A DNA stretch of 64,000 nt, from the NCBI GenBank assembly GCA_019321725.1, contig CM033110.1:11897278-11961277 (forward strand), read 5' to 3'. The translations under genes and the position numbers were made by a program. Below, piece by piece: positions 32,621 to 46,151 of this stretch. The stretch comes from Paulownia fortunei (taxonomy: Eukaryota; Streptophyta; Magnoliopsida; Lamiales; Paulowniaceae). The notes under the pieces were generated by a model, which searched no databases, was not told where the DNA came from, and was given only the letters and a program-made list of their open reading frames with translations. The first letter of the stretch is position 1. Each line of letters begins with the position of its first letter.

Positions 32621-34125
32621 CACAAAAATGCTTTAATTGGGAGTTCTAATGACAATTTCAAAGTGAAAATAATTATATAAATCCTAATTAATTATACATT
32701 TTTAAATGTTCATCTCTTATAATTAAAATCTGCAAATGGGCATCTCATACAAGCCCATTATCCTTAGGCTTTTTAATTGGTTAATCTCTATTATTAATTA
32801 AGCCCATTTAAATTAGTTTCAATAAGACCACCTAATTAAATAGACCTAATATAAATAATTTCATTATCAATATTAGATAAATTAATTTAAGGTCCATTAA
32901 TTGATCGATCCAATTAATTAACTAATTACTCCTAAAGAGTCCCAACTCTTTATTAGGTCAAATTAAATAATATTATTTAATTGGATGAATTAATTTAACA
33001 CCTTATATTAATTAATCTTCATTAATTAACTTAATCCAACTCTTTGGATAATATTCTAGATAGAAGTAATCCATCTCGTCTTATATGACCCATTATGTTT
33101 AGAATTAAGCTATAGTAAATTTATAACTATTACAACTTAGTGAATATATTAAATATATTTCGATCAAATAATCTAATTGATTAGTCCGTTTTGAATTTGA
33201 TTCTTTAATTTCAAGAACCTCATTAGTCAAGAGAAGCACGTAGTAGTACATCTTGACTTTAGTCTCAGGTGGATTAGCAAAAAACTTATTTCTGTTGCGA
33301 GTACCATGCAAGTCAAGTCTTTCAGTCAACTAACTTCCCGATTAAATCTAGGGAATGGATTATTAGTCAAAATCTTATTTGACTTAATAATTATGATTTT
33401 ATTTATAGTCGCATTGACTTATGATGAATCATTAAAAATTCATCGTCTAATATTTATCCTGCTTTGGCCACAAACTTCTAAGTCAAGGATCATGAAATGG
33501 ATAGGAGATTCACCTATTTTGCGAAATAGGTTACGAATCTTTTGTCGGCTACTCGTTAGCCTCCATACACGAAGATTATATACCTAATGTAAACCTCTAG
33601 TTTATCATGCAATCAAAAGATACATCAAAGCATATGATATCGTGCACAAGGTTACCATAATGCCTCAAGTTAAAGGACTAATTCATGCACATAATTGAAA
33701 AATTCTCATTCGACAACCAAAGTTTCTAATTGAAAATTTTCTACAAGCCTATTTGCTGTACTCGGTCCCCAACAAGCATTTTCACATGTGCACTAACATC
33801 CCCATGCCAATGCTTATGAAGCGAGACATCCTCATTTCGAGCATGCATCATGTGCACAAGTCTTTAGGGGCCTATCAATGTTCTATTTGACTAAATCTAT
33901 GAATTGCAACTTATTTATGACCAAAGCTATAGAGGTATATTCCATGAGCGCCATCATATACGCGATCATGTTCCGTAGCTAAGTTGGCCTATAGACTTTA
34001 TGTGATTAACTAAATCCAAATAATGATAAAGAAATGATAATTTTATTTATATATATTTCAACTAAGACTATTTTTACAAGAGTATAATAGCGCCACTAAT
34101 TGGTTCGCCAGGTGCCACTTTATTG
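32621..34125 (-). repeat. Host Copia 3' LTR, truncated
   Basis: On the minus strand it starts near 34125 (TAAAGTGGCACCTGGCGAACC, matching the nested Copia's LTR start TGTTARARTAGTGCCCGG.GAACC only partly) and follows the nested Copia LTR to 32621, where Athila-2's LTR begins. The LTR's 3' end is lost. Confidence 0.75.
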
Positions 34126-34446
34126 CCCTAGAGTTATTACCCATGTACTTCAGCCCATCTTCTCTAAATGTCCTTTGAATACCTTTTGTGCTAAAGTCTT
34201 AGTGGGTCTGCTATGTTTTCTGTCTAGATAACTCTCTGTACTTTGATGTCATCTCTACCAGTTATCTTCCTGATTATATGGTATCACTTCATGATGTGCT
34301 TGGATTTATGATGATATCTTAGCTCATTTGCTTGCATAATTGCCTCATTGTTATCGTAGTACAAAGATACTAAATCAACAATGGATGAAACTATGCCCAA
34401 TTTTGGGACGAAGTTCTTTAGCCATAAACCTTTTTTCACATCACAC
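34126..34446 (-). pseudogene. Host Copia RNase H, C-terminal piece
   Basis: Minus-strand wording CDVKKGLWLKNFV, then YYDNNEAIMQANELR and HHKSKHIMK, then ENIADPL, is the conserved end of Copia RNase H and its tail. It continues the piece at 43363, the join falling exactly at the duplicated CACAC around the nested Copia. Confidence 0.85.
34442..34446. other. Target site duplication CACAC (left copy)
   Basis: CACAC at 34442-34446 and at 43363-43367 flanks the nested Copia exactly at its LTR ends. It is a perfect 5-bp duplication of the host Copia RNase H sequence. Confidence 0.9.
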
Positions 34447-36233
34447 TGTTAAAGTAGTGCCCGACGAGCTAATTATTCGCAAGCTATTATACTCTTGTAA
34501 GAATAATTTTATTAATGATGTTTATTAATAAAATACATTTTCTTTATCTTTAATTAGTAATTAGATAAAATTCTTAGATCATAAATAGCTACGGTACATG
34601 GTCGCACATATGATGGTAGTCATAAAATATGCTTCTATGGCTTTGTTTTTAAACTTGTTCTGAGTTGAACGTTTATTAAGATAGGATGTGGATAAGCTGA
34701 TAGACTTGCACATATGATGCATGCTCGAAAGGAGGATGCTTTATTCTATAGGCATCGGCATGAGGATGCCACTGCATATGTGTGAGTGCTTGTTGGAGAA
34801 AAAGTACACTAAACTGGCCCACGAAAAACTCTTAATTGGAAAACGTTATTTTTTGAATGAGAATTTTCTAGTTATAATAGTGCATTAATTAGTCCTTTGA
34901 CTTGAGGTACTATAGTAGTCTTGTGCACAAGATCATGCACTTTGATATATTTTCCGATTGCATGATAATTACTAGAGTTTACTTTTTCGTGTATGAAAGC
35001 TGATGAGTGGCCAACAAAGGGTCCGTCACCTATCTGGTAGAATAGTTGAATCTCTTATGTTCTCATAGTCCTTGATCCAAAGATCTTGACTAAGACAAGA
35101 TGAATATTAGAAGCGAGGTTTTCTATTGATTCATCAATGTGACTTGAAATAGGATTATAGTTATTAAGTTAAAATAGGGTTTTGACTAATAATTTATGCT
35201 CTAGATTTAATTAGGAGATTAGTTGATGAAAGGGCTGATTACATGAAATTTGAAACCGAAATAGCTTTGCTTGCTATTCACTTAACACTAAGTAGTCAGA
35301 TGCATTGCTATGTGCTTTCCTTGACTTGTGAGGTTCATAGAATTAAGGAGTTAATTTTAAGTGGATTAATTAATTAATTGATTAATTAATCAGAATGTTT
35401 AATATATTCATAAGTTGTAATAGTTGCAAGCCTACTGATAGCTTAGTTGTGAACTTAAGGGGTCACAATAAAAAAATGGGATAGTCCACTTCTAATCTAA
35501 TTCTATGATCCAAGGTATTGGATCAAGTTAATTAATGAAGATTGATTAACTTAACCTAGATTCATCGAGTTAGATAATGGGTATTATTTTAATTGGGCCT
35601 AATGTGATTGAGTAGCCCGTTGGAATAAATTAATTAGTTAATTAGATTAATTAATTAATTTAGACTCAATTAATTGATGGAGTTCAATTAATTATACCTT
35701 TAAATTAATTAAAGGTCTAAGCCCGTGGTTTAACTAGGATTTTTGGAGAGAAAGATAAAAAGACCTAGTTAAAATTAGGAAATGATAGGATAAGGAGGGA
35801 AAGATGGAGAGTCCTACCTCTTTCTACACACAAAAGGTTCCAACCTTTTATCAATTCAATTCTATAAACACAAGTTATTTTTTGAATTGAATTACACTCT
35901 CAATTTTAGATTAGGGACAAGAACTTTGACCCACTAGTAAGAAGTAAATGTTTGTGGGCCAGCCCGGTGTGTGGATACACCTAAAGGGAAGATAAATGGA
36001 TTCATTGCGAACTAGTTTCAATCGGGCTATTAGGAATTTTGATTTCTTCAATCCCTATATCAATTAGAGTGCTTTTAGGTATAAACCGTGAACCTACTTT
36101 TTAATTGTTAAAGAAAATAAGTTGTGCCAACCAATTAGTTCACATCGCTTTTGATATGCATGTTTACTGTTTTTATTGAAAATTTTAATTTTTTGCCTCA
36201 TTACCAATTCTAGGATAAATATGGAATCCAACA
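34447..36233 (+). repeat. Nested Copia 5' LTR (1787 bp)
   Basis: It runs from TGTTAAAGTAGTGCCCG to GGAATCCAACA and is followed by the primer site. It aligns with the 3' LTR at 41687-43362, with substitutions and indels that make it ~110 bp longer. Confidence 0.92.
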
Positions 36234-36234
36234 G

Positions 36235-36246
36235 TGGTATCAGAAC
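36235..36246 (+). promoter_or_regulatory. Primer binding site (tRNA-iMet)
   Basis: TGGTATCAGAAC lies one base after the LTR end. It matches the usual tRNA-iMet complement. Confidence 0.9.
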
Positions 36247-37835
36247 CTACGTTGTGCGTTGAACTAATTTTTTAGGTTTTTATCATTTTTTATGCCTGTT
36301 TTGATTCAATTGCTGAATTAGAATTTGTGATTAAATATGTTTTTATGTGCGATGAAAGGAGTTTTATGTGATTTTATATTTGGGATAAATGTTTTAAAAA
36401 AAATGAAAATTAAACTGAAAAATTGATGTAGACATCAAAATCGAGCCAGAATCGTATTGTTATTATTGCAGTCATGATCTGGCATTGCGGCATAGGTGGA
36501 TAGCCTACTTTACATTGCAGCGTGAAGGCTTTCAGAAACTTTGGTTTATTCATTTTCTAAATGTTAATTATTAATTTTAAAATTAATAAAAATGAATTTT
36601 ATGGATAACCAAAAGCCTATTTATCTTGAATCAAAAATTGGCACATAAAAAATAGGTAAATTTATATGCTTTTAATTTAGATCGTGTGATGGTTTCATTT
36701 GGCATGTATGGATAGATGATCATCGAGTCTGGACCGTTTAAATGCTATGTGATGATTTTAATGCTTTTGGATTTTTAATTAAAATGGGTCTGCAAGTTTT
36801 GCATTTTCTCTATTTTATTTTTTAGTGTAAATTTTATCTCCATTCTATGTACTTCTCATTGGAAGAAATTCCAAGGTTTCGTATTAGGATAACAAATGTA
36901 ATGAGAGTAGAATTAGTTTTTTTTATTTTTGGCGAGCAAGAAGAAAGAACAAGATGGAGAAAAGTAAATGAGTAAAGGCCCGTGAATGTATGGGTAATGC
37001 ATTCCTGTAATAGATAAGATTTGTTTTCATTTTGATTAATCTCCATTAGATTGACCATTGATCTACTTTGGCTCAAGTGGATCGCATAGGATGAAGGCTC
37101 ATGATCATCCCATTATGTATGTATGGTAGATGCATGCATAGATTTATTTAATGCTTTCCTTTGATTATGTTTACGATCTTAGAAATAGTGCCACATTAAA
37201 TAAATAACATAAAATATATAATAAGATCTTGGTAAAAATGGAAACCTTATTTATAATTGTTCCAAGTCTAAGAATTTTTAAGTAAATTCTATATCAAGTA
37301 CAAATGGGGAATATTGTGCTGGACCCAATCATCTAAGCTTTCCATCAAAAGTAATTGGCATGTGAAATACTGCCATACTTAATTTGTTGGCCATGAGTTA
37401 TGGAATGTGTGAAGTGGAGGTAGGGGTAATAGCCCATGGGGTAGGAGGGCTAGAGGTGTTGGCCACGAGTCATGGAACGTACTTTAGTTGTTTTACTCAC
37501 ATGGATGTTTGATAGGAAATGCTTGACAATTAGTACCATATAGGCTCAAAAAATTGGGATGTATGGGAAGTAATGAGTTAAAATAACTGGAGGGTTGTAT
37601 GGGAATGAAATTGCTAATGTGCTAGCTACTTTTTAGTTTTATCATATAGACTCATAAAATTGGGGTGTATGATAATACTAATTGGGTTTCAGGCCCATAA
37701 TATCCATCTAGAGGTGATGAAATTTGAATAAAATAGTGGGATACATTTATAAATGAAGATCTTATTATGAATGAATAAATTGTTGAATGTATGCTTATTT
37801 TAAGCCTCGCATTTTTGTAGATAATTGATTTACAA
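36247..37835 (+). other. Long leader of nested Copia
   Basis: No gene seen. The part from about 36840 to 37830 is recognisably homologous, in opposite orientation, to the leader of the host Copia at 58206-59190. It contains small internal repeats (GGCCAtGAGTtATGGAA.GT twice near 37390 and 37460; CATATAGgCTCAtAAAATTGGG.TGTATG twice near 37540 and 37645). Confidence 0.75.
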
Positions 37836-38640
37836 ATGGAAAAAAATTCACTTGCATATATTATTAACACCAACAAACTCATCGGTCCCAACTATGTCGA
37901 CTGGTTGTGGAACTTTTGGATTGTGCTCCAGTCTACAAAGAAGGCTTATGTCCTTGATATGACGCTGCCACTGGATCTGCCAGTGGATGCTACTAAAAAA
38001 GAGCTTACGGAACATCGCAAGTAAGTTGACAATGATTTGCAAGCTTGGTGCTATATGAAAGCATCAATGTCAAATGAGTTGCAGAGGCAAATGAGGGTAT
38101 AACATATGTTATCGATATCTACCTTCATCTGAAAGAATTATATGGTGAATGTACAAAGCAGGCTAGATACTAGGTTCTAAGGAGCTCTTTCGATGTTGTA
38201 TGATAGAAGGCTCTTTATTTGATGACCATGGACTGAAAATGATAGTGTTAATTGAGAGACTCGAGTCCCTTGGAGTTGTTATGGACAACGAACTCTATAT
38301 GGATCTGATGCTACAGTCTTTGCCACATTCTTTTGACTCTTTTATGGTAAACCTCCATATGCATAAGATGAAGATTAGCTTTGATGAGTTGGTCAACATA
38401 TTGAAGATGACAAAATCCACCATGAAAAAAAAGAAACATGTCTTACTTATTAGCTCTTCATCCCAATCTGAAACTAAAAATCTAAGAAAGGGAAAAAGAA
38501 GGGTTCTTCTAAGAAGGCCAAGGGTTTGAAGTTCTCTCCTGGAGTAAAGAAGAGTTCTAAAGCCGAGGACAAGTGCCACTATTGCAGCAAGCTGGAGCAT
38601 TGAAAGAGGAACTGCAATGAGTACCTTACTCCTTGCAAGT
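37836..38640 (+). pseudogene. Nested Copia gag
   Basis: It starts at ATG 37836 (MEKNSLAYIINTNKLIGPNY), with a TAA after 62 codons. Gag wording resumes, and a 109-codon open stretch is at 38200-38529 (RLESLGVVMDNELYMDLMLQSLPHSF). The zinc knuckle CHYCSKLEH.KRNC at 38571-38610 keeps C, C, H and C, although the codon after His is a TGA. Gag would package the RNA. Confidence 0.85.
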
Positions 38641-38689
38641 CTCTAGAAGGGTTTTGATACATTCTTTGTTGAATTTAACCTTTCGATTA

Positions 38690-39960
38690 ATAATGATTCT
38701 TGGGTACTAGATACTGGTTGTGGTGTTCATCTTTACAATGATTTGCAGGTGATGACAAGAAGTAAGGAGATGAGAAAGGGAGAGTAGATCTTGAGGCTTA
38801 AAATTGAGTAAAAGTTGGTGCATTAACCATAAGAAATGTTTACTTAGCATTAGGAGATGGTAGTAGGATAGTTATAAATTCTTGTCTTTACATTCCTGAA
38901 CTAATAAAGAATATTATCTATATTCTTGTTTTGGATAGAGACAATTATTATTTTTCAATAAAGAATGGAAATTGTTCTATTTATTTTGGTTCTTCTTTAG
39001 TTCATATTGAAACTTTGACAAATGATTTATATACTATCTAACTTAAAAATACCATCTTGCATATTCTATAATGTAACAAATGCAAATTATATGATCATAG
39101 TTCCACATATATGTGGCATGCTATAGTAGGTCATATCTCTAAGAAAAGAATCGATAAGTTAGCTAACTTGCTTGACCTCACGGACTTGCAAGAGATGCTG
39201 ATTTGTGAGTCTTATCTAAAGGGAAAGATGACCAAGTCACCATTTGTTGGATAAGTGGAGCATGTTGCAAATCCTTTGGATTTGATTCATACTGATGTAT
39301 GCGGGCTATTAAGTATCGTTGCCTAAGAAAACCACCACTATTTTATTACCTTTATTGATGATTACTCAAGCTATGGGTATGTGAATCTTCTATGTTACAA
39401 ATCTGGTGCATTTGAAGGTTCAAAGACTTTAGGCATGAAGTAAAGCAACAAACTAAGCGAAGTGCTAAGACTCTTTGATCTAATCGAGGAGGCGAACATT
39501 TATGCTCCGAGTTTCTTGTTTATTTAATAGAGAATCAAATTCTTTCATAATGGACTGCACCTGTAACTCCACAGCTAAATGGGGTTACTGAGCGCAGGAA
39601 CCGAACTATGTTGGGCATGGTTCAATCCATAATAAGTTTCATTGGTATTCATCTTTCATTCTGGGCTATGCTTAGAAAATGACAACATTTCTATTAAACA
39701 TAGTGTCAGGTAAGTCTGTGCCCAAAATACCATATGAAATGGGTGTGGCAAGACCTATTCTTATAAATACCTTAAGGTATGGGGTTGCCTGCTTACGTGA
39801 AGCAACTAGCGGGGGATAAGTTGGATGTTAAATCCATCTTATGCAAGTTTGTGGGGGTATCCAAAGGTTTTTTTTGTACTATTTATATGACCCCTTGGAA
39901 CAAAATATATTTGTTTCGAGAAATGCCACATTCCTAGAAAAGTTTCTATTAGATAGAAAA
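38690..39960 (+). pseudogene. Nested Copia protease and integrase
   Basis: The protease site SWVLDTGCGVHL has its catalytic Asp at 38710-38712. The pre-integrase part reads WHAIVGHISKKRIDKLANL near 39117. The integrase core has IHTDVCG (about 39291) and FITFIDDYSSYGYV (about 39346). The middle catalytic region is out of frame, and the C-terminal part reads YLKVWGC and Y.KVFF near 39770-39880. Many stops. Confidence 0.85.
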
Positions 39961-40179
39961 GACGAGGTAGTAGAGCTTGAGGAAACTCAAGAACCACATA
40001 GCGTCCCACAGGTAGTAGTAGAACAAATAACACCATCAACTAACACCTCAATCACACAGTCTCCTAGGAGATCTAAAAGGATCTCAAGCCCACCTGTTAG
40101 GTATGGTTTTTTATTAGAGAACAAGGAGGAGCATTTTTTGATATTGATCCAAGAAAGATGGCAAGATGCAAACCAAAAT

Positions 40180-41672
40180 TGACTCCATGTATTCCAACAA
40201 GGTATTGACCTTGGTGGACCCACTACATGTATTGTACCCATTGGCTGCAAATGGGTCTAGAAGTAAAATCTTGGAGTACATAGAGAGGTAGTGACCTATA
40301 AGGCATGATTGGTTACAAAGGGTTACACTCAAGGACAAGGGGTTGACTATGAGAAAACTCTTTCACCAGTGGCGATGCTGAAATCCATTCGGATATTGTA
40401 CAATATCAATATATTATGAATATGAGATATGACAAATGGATGTGAATACCGCCTTCCTCAATGGAAATATTGAGGAAGAGATTTATATGAGGCAATAAGA
40501 GGGCTTCATATCTAATTATAGTGATCAAAAGGTTTACAAACTCTAGAGATCCATTTATGAACTCAAACAAGCTTCCAAAAACTGGAACCTCTGATTCTAC
40601 GAAGCTATCAAATCGTTTGGTTTCTTCAAGAATCTAGATAAACCTTATGTGTATAAGAAAGTGGGAGCATAGTGACGTTTGTTGTCCTTTATGTTGATAA
40701 CATCCTACTCAATGAAAATGATATAGGGATATTACAGTCAACGAAGGGTTAGTTGTCTGCTCAATTATCCATGAAGGATTTGGAAGAAACATCCTACATC
40801 TTGGGGTTGAGATCTATAGAGATAGATACAAGAAAATCATCGGACTATCTTAATCCATGTACATAGACAAAGTACTAAAGAGGTTTGGCATGGAAGAGTC
40901 CAAGAGAGTATTCTTACCCACGAGTGATGGAGTTTCTCTCTTGAAGTCAATGTCCCTGACTTTAGAGGAAAGAGAAAGAATGACTCGCATACCATATGCG
41001 TCCGCTATTGGAAGTATTATGCATGTTATGGTAAGTACAAGGTTTGATATAGTGTATGCTCTGACTGTCACGAACAGATATTAGTCCAATCTAAGCGATG
41101 AGCACTAGGAAGCCGTATAGACAATCCTTAAATACTTACAAAGGACTAAGGATGTATTCTTCATTTATGATAATGGAGAGTTGAAGCTAGAAGGTTTCAC
41201 ATATTCTAGCTTTCAGTTCGATATAGACGATTTGAAGCCCATGTCAAGATTTGTATTCATGCTAAATGGTGGGGGGGGCAGCTAGAAGAGTTCTAAGTAG
41301 GAGACAACTGCAGATTCTACTATTGAGGCTGAATACATCGTTGCATGTGATGCAACGAAAAAGAATATTTGGATGAGGAATTTCATCCAATAGTTGGGTA
41401 TAGTTTCTTTTATAGTTGATCCGGTTATGGTCTACTGTGATAACAGTAGGGCTTTTGTGCAAGCAAAAGAACTAAGATCTTATTAAAGATCCAAACAAAT
41501 TATGAGATGATATCATTTGATCCGAGAGATCATTGATAGATGAGATGTTCGAGTGGAGTGAGTATCCTCAGTAGGAAATATAACAGATCCACTGACAAAA
41601 CCCTTAACTCAGAGAGTATTTGAAGGAAATCTTGAGAATATAGGTATTAGATTTATGGGCAACTGGCTTTAG
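40180..41672 (+). pseudogene. Nested Copia reverse transcriptase and RNase H
   Basis: RT wording TKGYTQGQGVDYEKTLSPVA is at about 40316-40375. The catalytic box reads YVDNILL (Asp 40696-40698, then AAC 40699-40701), so the second essential Asp is Asn. MKDLEETSYILG and the MYIDKVLKRFGMEESKR stretch (from 40857) lead to IPYASAIGSIMH. RNase H ends in EAEYIVACDA..., DNSRAF, ITDPLTKPL, with a stop at 41670-41672. A G8 run at 41270-41277 interrupts the RNase H frame. Confidence 0.85.
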
Positions 41673-41686
41673 AGCAAATTGGAGAT
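41673..41686 (+). promoter_or_regulatory. Polypurine tract of nested Copia
   Basis: AGCAAATTGGAGAT directly precedes the 3' LTR and follows the pol stop. It is less pure in purines than usual, consistent with decay. Confidence 0.6.
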
Positions 41687-43362
41687 TGTTAGAATAGTGC
41701 CCGGTGAACCAACTAGTGGCAAGCTATTATACTCTTATAAGAACAATCTTATTCATGATGTTTATTAATAAAAGACATTTTTTTATCTTTAATTATCTTA
41801 ACAATTAGATAAAGTTCTTAGACCATAAATAGTTATGGGGCATGATCGTGCATATAATAGCGATTATTAAACATTTTTCTATGACTTTGATCTTAAACTT
41901 GTTCCGTGTCAGGGGTTCACTGAGACAGAACATCGATAAGTCCAATAGACTCACATGCTCAAAAGGAAGATATTTTATACCATAGGCATCGGCATGGGGA
42001 TGCCAGTGCATGTGTTTATGAGTGTTTGTTGAGAACAAGTACACCGATCTAGCCCACAGAAAACTCTCAATTGAAAAAATATTATTTGTCAAATAAAATT
42101 CAATTACAATAGTGCATTAATTAGACATTTAACTTGAGGTACCATAATAGTTTTATGCACGAGATCATGCACTTTAATGTATTTTCCAATTGCATGACAA
42201 TTATAAGGGGTTTACAGTCGGGTGTATGATTTTTATGTATGGAGGCTGATGAGTGGCCAACAAAGGATCCGTCACCTATCTGGTAGAATAGATGAATCTC
42301 TTATATTTTATAGTCCTTGATCCAAAGATCTTGGCCAAAGCAGGATGAATATTAGATGCGGGATTTTATCATAATTCATCAAAAGATCAATGTGCCTTAA
42401 AATGGTATTATAGTTATTAAGTCAAAATAGGATTTCGACTAATAATCTATGTACTGAACTTAATCGGGAGATTAGTTAATTGAAGGATCGTATTTGCATG
42501 GTACTCGTAAGTGAAATAGATTTACTTGCTATTCACCTATGACTAGGTAGTTAAGATGCATTGCTCGGTACTTCCCATGACTTGTGAGGTTTTTGGAATT
42601 AAGGAGTTAATTCCAAGCGAATTATTTAATTAGATTAATTGATCAGAATATATAATATATTTATAAGTTGCAATAGTTGCAAACTCACTCCTAGCTTAGT
42701 TGTGAAGCCAAGGGGTCACACAAAAAATGGGATAGTCCACTTCTAATCTAATTCTATGATCCAAGATGTATGATTAGGTTAATTAATGGAGATTAATTAA
42801 CTTGAGTTAGAATTATTTTAAAGAGTTAAATTAATTCATCTATTAAATAATGGGGATTATTTAATTACACCTAATATGATTTGAGGCCTATGGGAGTGGA
42901 TTAATTAATTGATTAGATCAATTAATTAATGAATTTAAAATTAATTTAAAGAAATAAATTAATTTTATTAATTAAAATAATGGGGATTATTTTAATTAGG
43001 TCTATTGTGATTGGGTAGCCTCTTGGATTAGGGGCAAGAACTTTGATTCACTATCAAGAATCAAGTGTTCTGGACTTGCCCAGCGTGTGGATACACTTGG
43101 AGAGAAGATACTTGGATTCCTTGCGAACTAGCTTCGATCAGGCTATTAGAAATTTGGATTCTTTCTATCCCTACGTCAATTAAAGTTCTTTCAGGAATAA
43201 ACCATGAACCTAGTTTTTAAATAATAAAGAATAGAAGTTGAGCCAATTTATTAATTTGTATCGATTCCCCCGATGTATATTTGATATGCATGTTTACTAT
43301 TTTTATTGAAAGTTTTAATTTTTTTCTTGTGTTACCCATCCCGTGATATACGAAACCCAACA
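41687..43362 (+). repeat. Nested Copia 3' LTR (1676 bp)
   Basis: It runs from TGTTAGAATAGTGCCCGG to CGAAACCCAACA, followed at once by the CACAC duplication and host Copia RNase H on the minus strand. Confidence 0.92.
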
Positions 43363-43925
43363 CACACGCAGTGATATATTCAGCTTCAATGGTGGAATCT
43401 GCAGTTGTCTCCTACTTGAAACTCTTCCAGCGGATTGTCCCACTATTTATGGTGAATACAAATCCAGACATGGACTTTGAATCATCTACATCATACTGAA
43501 AATTAGAACTGTAAAGCCTTCTAGTTTTAGCTCTCTATTATCGTAAACAAAAAATAGATCCTTAGTCCCTAGTAAGTACTTGAGGATTGCCTTTATGCCT
43601 TTATAATACTTTCACTTGGATTGGATTGATATTTACTCGTTACACTCAGAGCATATGCAACATCACGCCTAGTACATAGCATAACATACATTATATTTCC
43701 AATGGCGGATGCATAAGATATGTGAGTCATCCTCTCTCTTTCTTAAGGAATCTTTAGGGACATAGAAAGGGAGGGATCCCCTCTTGGACTCTTTCTTGCT
43801 AAATTTCTTCAGCATTTTATCTATATACATGGATTCAGATAGTGCGATCATCTTTTTCGATCCATCTTTATATGCTTTAATCCCTAAAATGTAGGATGTT
43901 TCTACCAAATTCTTCATGAACAATT
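43363..43925 (-). pseudogene. Host Copia RT C-terminus and RNase H, central piece
   Basis: On the minus strand, from 43925: FMKNLVETSYILGIKAY, then ESMYIDKMLKKFSKKESKRGSLP, then SHILCIRHWKYNVCYAMY. RNase H wording then runs on, ending in an EYIT-like tail at the insertion point. It joins in frame-like fashion to the RT piece at 46152 once the solo LTR and one AATTG are removed. Confidence 0.85.
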
Positions 43926-46151
43926 TGTTGAGTTCGCTATAATCGCAGGGGTATACGCAGCGGAAAATTAAATTTTTTATCAAACATAAATTTAACCCCT
44001 TTGATTCGAAAGCGATTTTAATGATCGCGCTTATTCAAGTGAATATATAAATAAATATAAAATTGGATTATACCTTTCGTGCACTTCGGTTGTTGTAGGG
44101 AATGAAGCAATCAATTGCTTATCCTGGACTATCAGAACTCGCAGGGATCCAAGTGTCTTCCCTCTATCAGGTCCACGATACGGAAAACAACACCAATCAA
44201 AAGGATTCGCTAGTATCCTTTTAATTGTTTACTAATCTAGAACCGGAGTATATTTTTAAGAACAATAAAGATTGATTCTTTAAGTTCTTGAAACAATAAT
44301 ATGAAGAAAATAACAAGAAACTGATTTTCTTTTCCTTTCTTTTCTTTTCTTGAAGAGTAAAAATAGAAGACTTTAAACAAAATATTTTTGTTCAAATTTT
44401 TTAATTGAATTTTGTAATTTTCATCCCTCATATATATAGGGCTGAAGATTTTAATCATTTTCCAACTCTTGGAAAGTTTTTCTATTTTGAAGTACTTCAA
44501 AACCTTATCTTGGAAGGATTCCAAATCTTCCAAGAACTCTTCTTTTTTCACTCTTCTATTGTATGTGGACTAATTTGAGACTACATTAATCATCAAAATT
44601 GTCTACATACATTGTTGATATTAATTTGAACTCTTCAAATAATATCAAGATAGATATATATCATATATATATACTATAATTATATTTATACATAAATTAA
44701 ATCCTAGTGGCCTATTTTATCCTATAAAATTGGTCACTATATTTATTTATCTATAAATATGTTAATTAAATAAATCATATTTATTTAATTTATTCTCTTC
44801 ATACTTTAGTGGGCTTCTTAAGTGATCCACATTTATTTTGGGCTTGGATTCAAAAATCCCCAAATCAATTCAATTGATTCAATCCCAATTTAATCAATCC
44901 AATTGATTAATTTAATTTACTCCAATTGGGCTTCCTAATCAAATTAGGTCCAATTAAATAATCCAATTACTTAATTGAATAATTTAATTTAACTATTAAA
45001 TTAAATAGAACCCTTAATTAATTAATTGATCAGTATTAATTAATTAATTTCCAACCATTGGATAAAATCTAAATTAAAAATATTACTTTCCATAAAGATG
45101 TGTGACCCTCTTAGGTTCACTACTAAGCTAGTAGTCGGTTTGCAACATTTGCAACTTATGAATAACAATTATTCCAATTAATTAATCCAATTAATTAATC
45201 CGCTTGGAATCAACCCCTTAATTCCAAGAACCTCACTATCCATGAAAACACCTAGCAAGTAATCATGACAAACTAGTCTTAGGTGAAATAGCGAGTAAAC
45301 CTATTTCAGTTGCGAGTACCATACACGTACGGTCCTTTCGACAGCTAATCTCCTGATTGAATCTAAGGCATGGATTATAAGTCGAAACCCTAAATGATTC
45401 AATTGCTGTGATCCCATTTCAAGTTCCAATGATTCTTGATGAATCACAATTCATTCTGCCTTGGCCAAGGTCTTTGAATCACGAACTATGAAAACACAGG
45501 AGATTCCCTTGTTTAAAAAAACAAGTGTCGAATTCTATGTTGGCCACTGACAAACCTCTATGCACACCAGTGCAACACCCAACATACCCCCTTTGTGATT
45601 GTCAAGCAATCAGAAGATATATCAAAGTGCTGCAGGATGCACACAAGGCTACCATCGTGCCTCAAGTCTGAGGACTAGTCGTGTACTATCGCAACACAGA
45701 AATTCTTATTTCGATGGGTGAAGCCTCCAACTAAGAATTTCTTGCGGGCCATATTCGGTGTACTTGTTCCCTAACAAGCACCCACATATATGCACTTACG
45801 TCTCTATGCTAATGCCAATAGAATATGATATCCTCGTCTCACGAGCATGCATTATATGTACGAGTCTTAATGAGCTATTTGATGTCCCATCTCAAAAAAC
45901 TCTCGACTCGGAACTTATTTAAGACCAAAGCCTTAGAGGCATGTTCCATGATCGCCATCATATGCGCGACCATGCCCCGTAGCTAAATTTGATCTAAGGA
46001 CTTTATCTAATGTGCAGAAATAAAAAATACAAGACATAAAATAAAGAAAATGCCTTTTTATTAATATGATTTCCAATAAGATTGTCTTTACAAAAGCAAA
46101 AGAGTATAATACACCCAATCTAATTGGGGCGTTGGGCATCATACTCTAACA
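43926..46151 (-). repeat. Solo LTR of another Copia family (2226 bp)
   Basis: It starts TGTTAGAGTATGATGCCC and ends GCGAACTCAACA on the minus strand. It is flanked by a perfect 5-bp duplication, CAATT, at 43921-43925 and 46152-46156. There is no internal region, so a full element recombined down to one LTR. It is distantly similar to the nested Copia LTR, sharing the ATGGCG.TCATGGAACATGCCTC and GGATTAATTAATTGG-type blocks. Confidence 0.9.

Larger units (their letters stand above)
34447..43362 (+). mobile_element. Complete but decayed Copia inserted in host Copia
   Basis: An 8.9-kb plus-strand Copia with both LTRs, an iMet primer site, a ~1.6-kb leader, gag, protease, integrase, RT, RNase H and a purine tract. 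Perfect CACAC target duplications show it is a single unrearranged insertion. Many stops, and the catalytic RT site altered to YVDN, show it is inactive. It is the same family as the host Copia but opposite in orientation. Confidence 0.92.
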
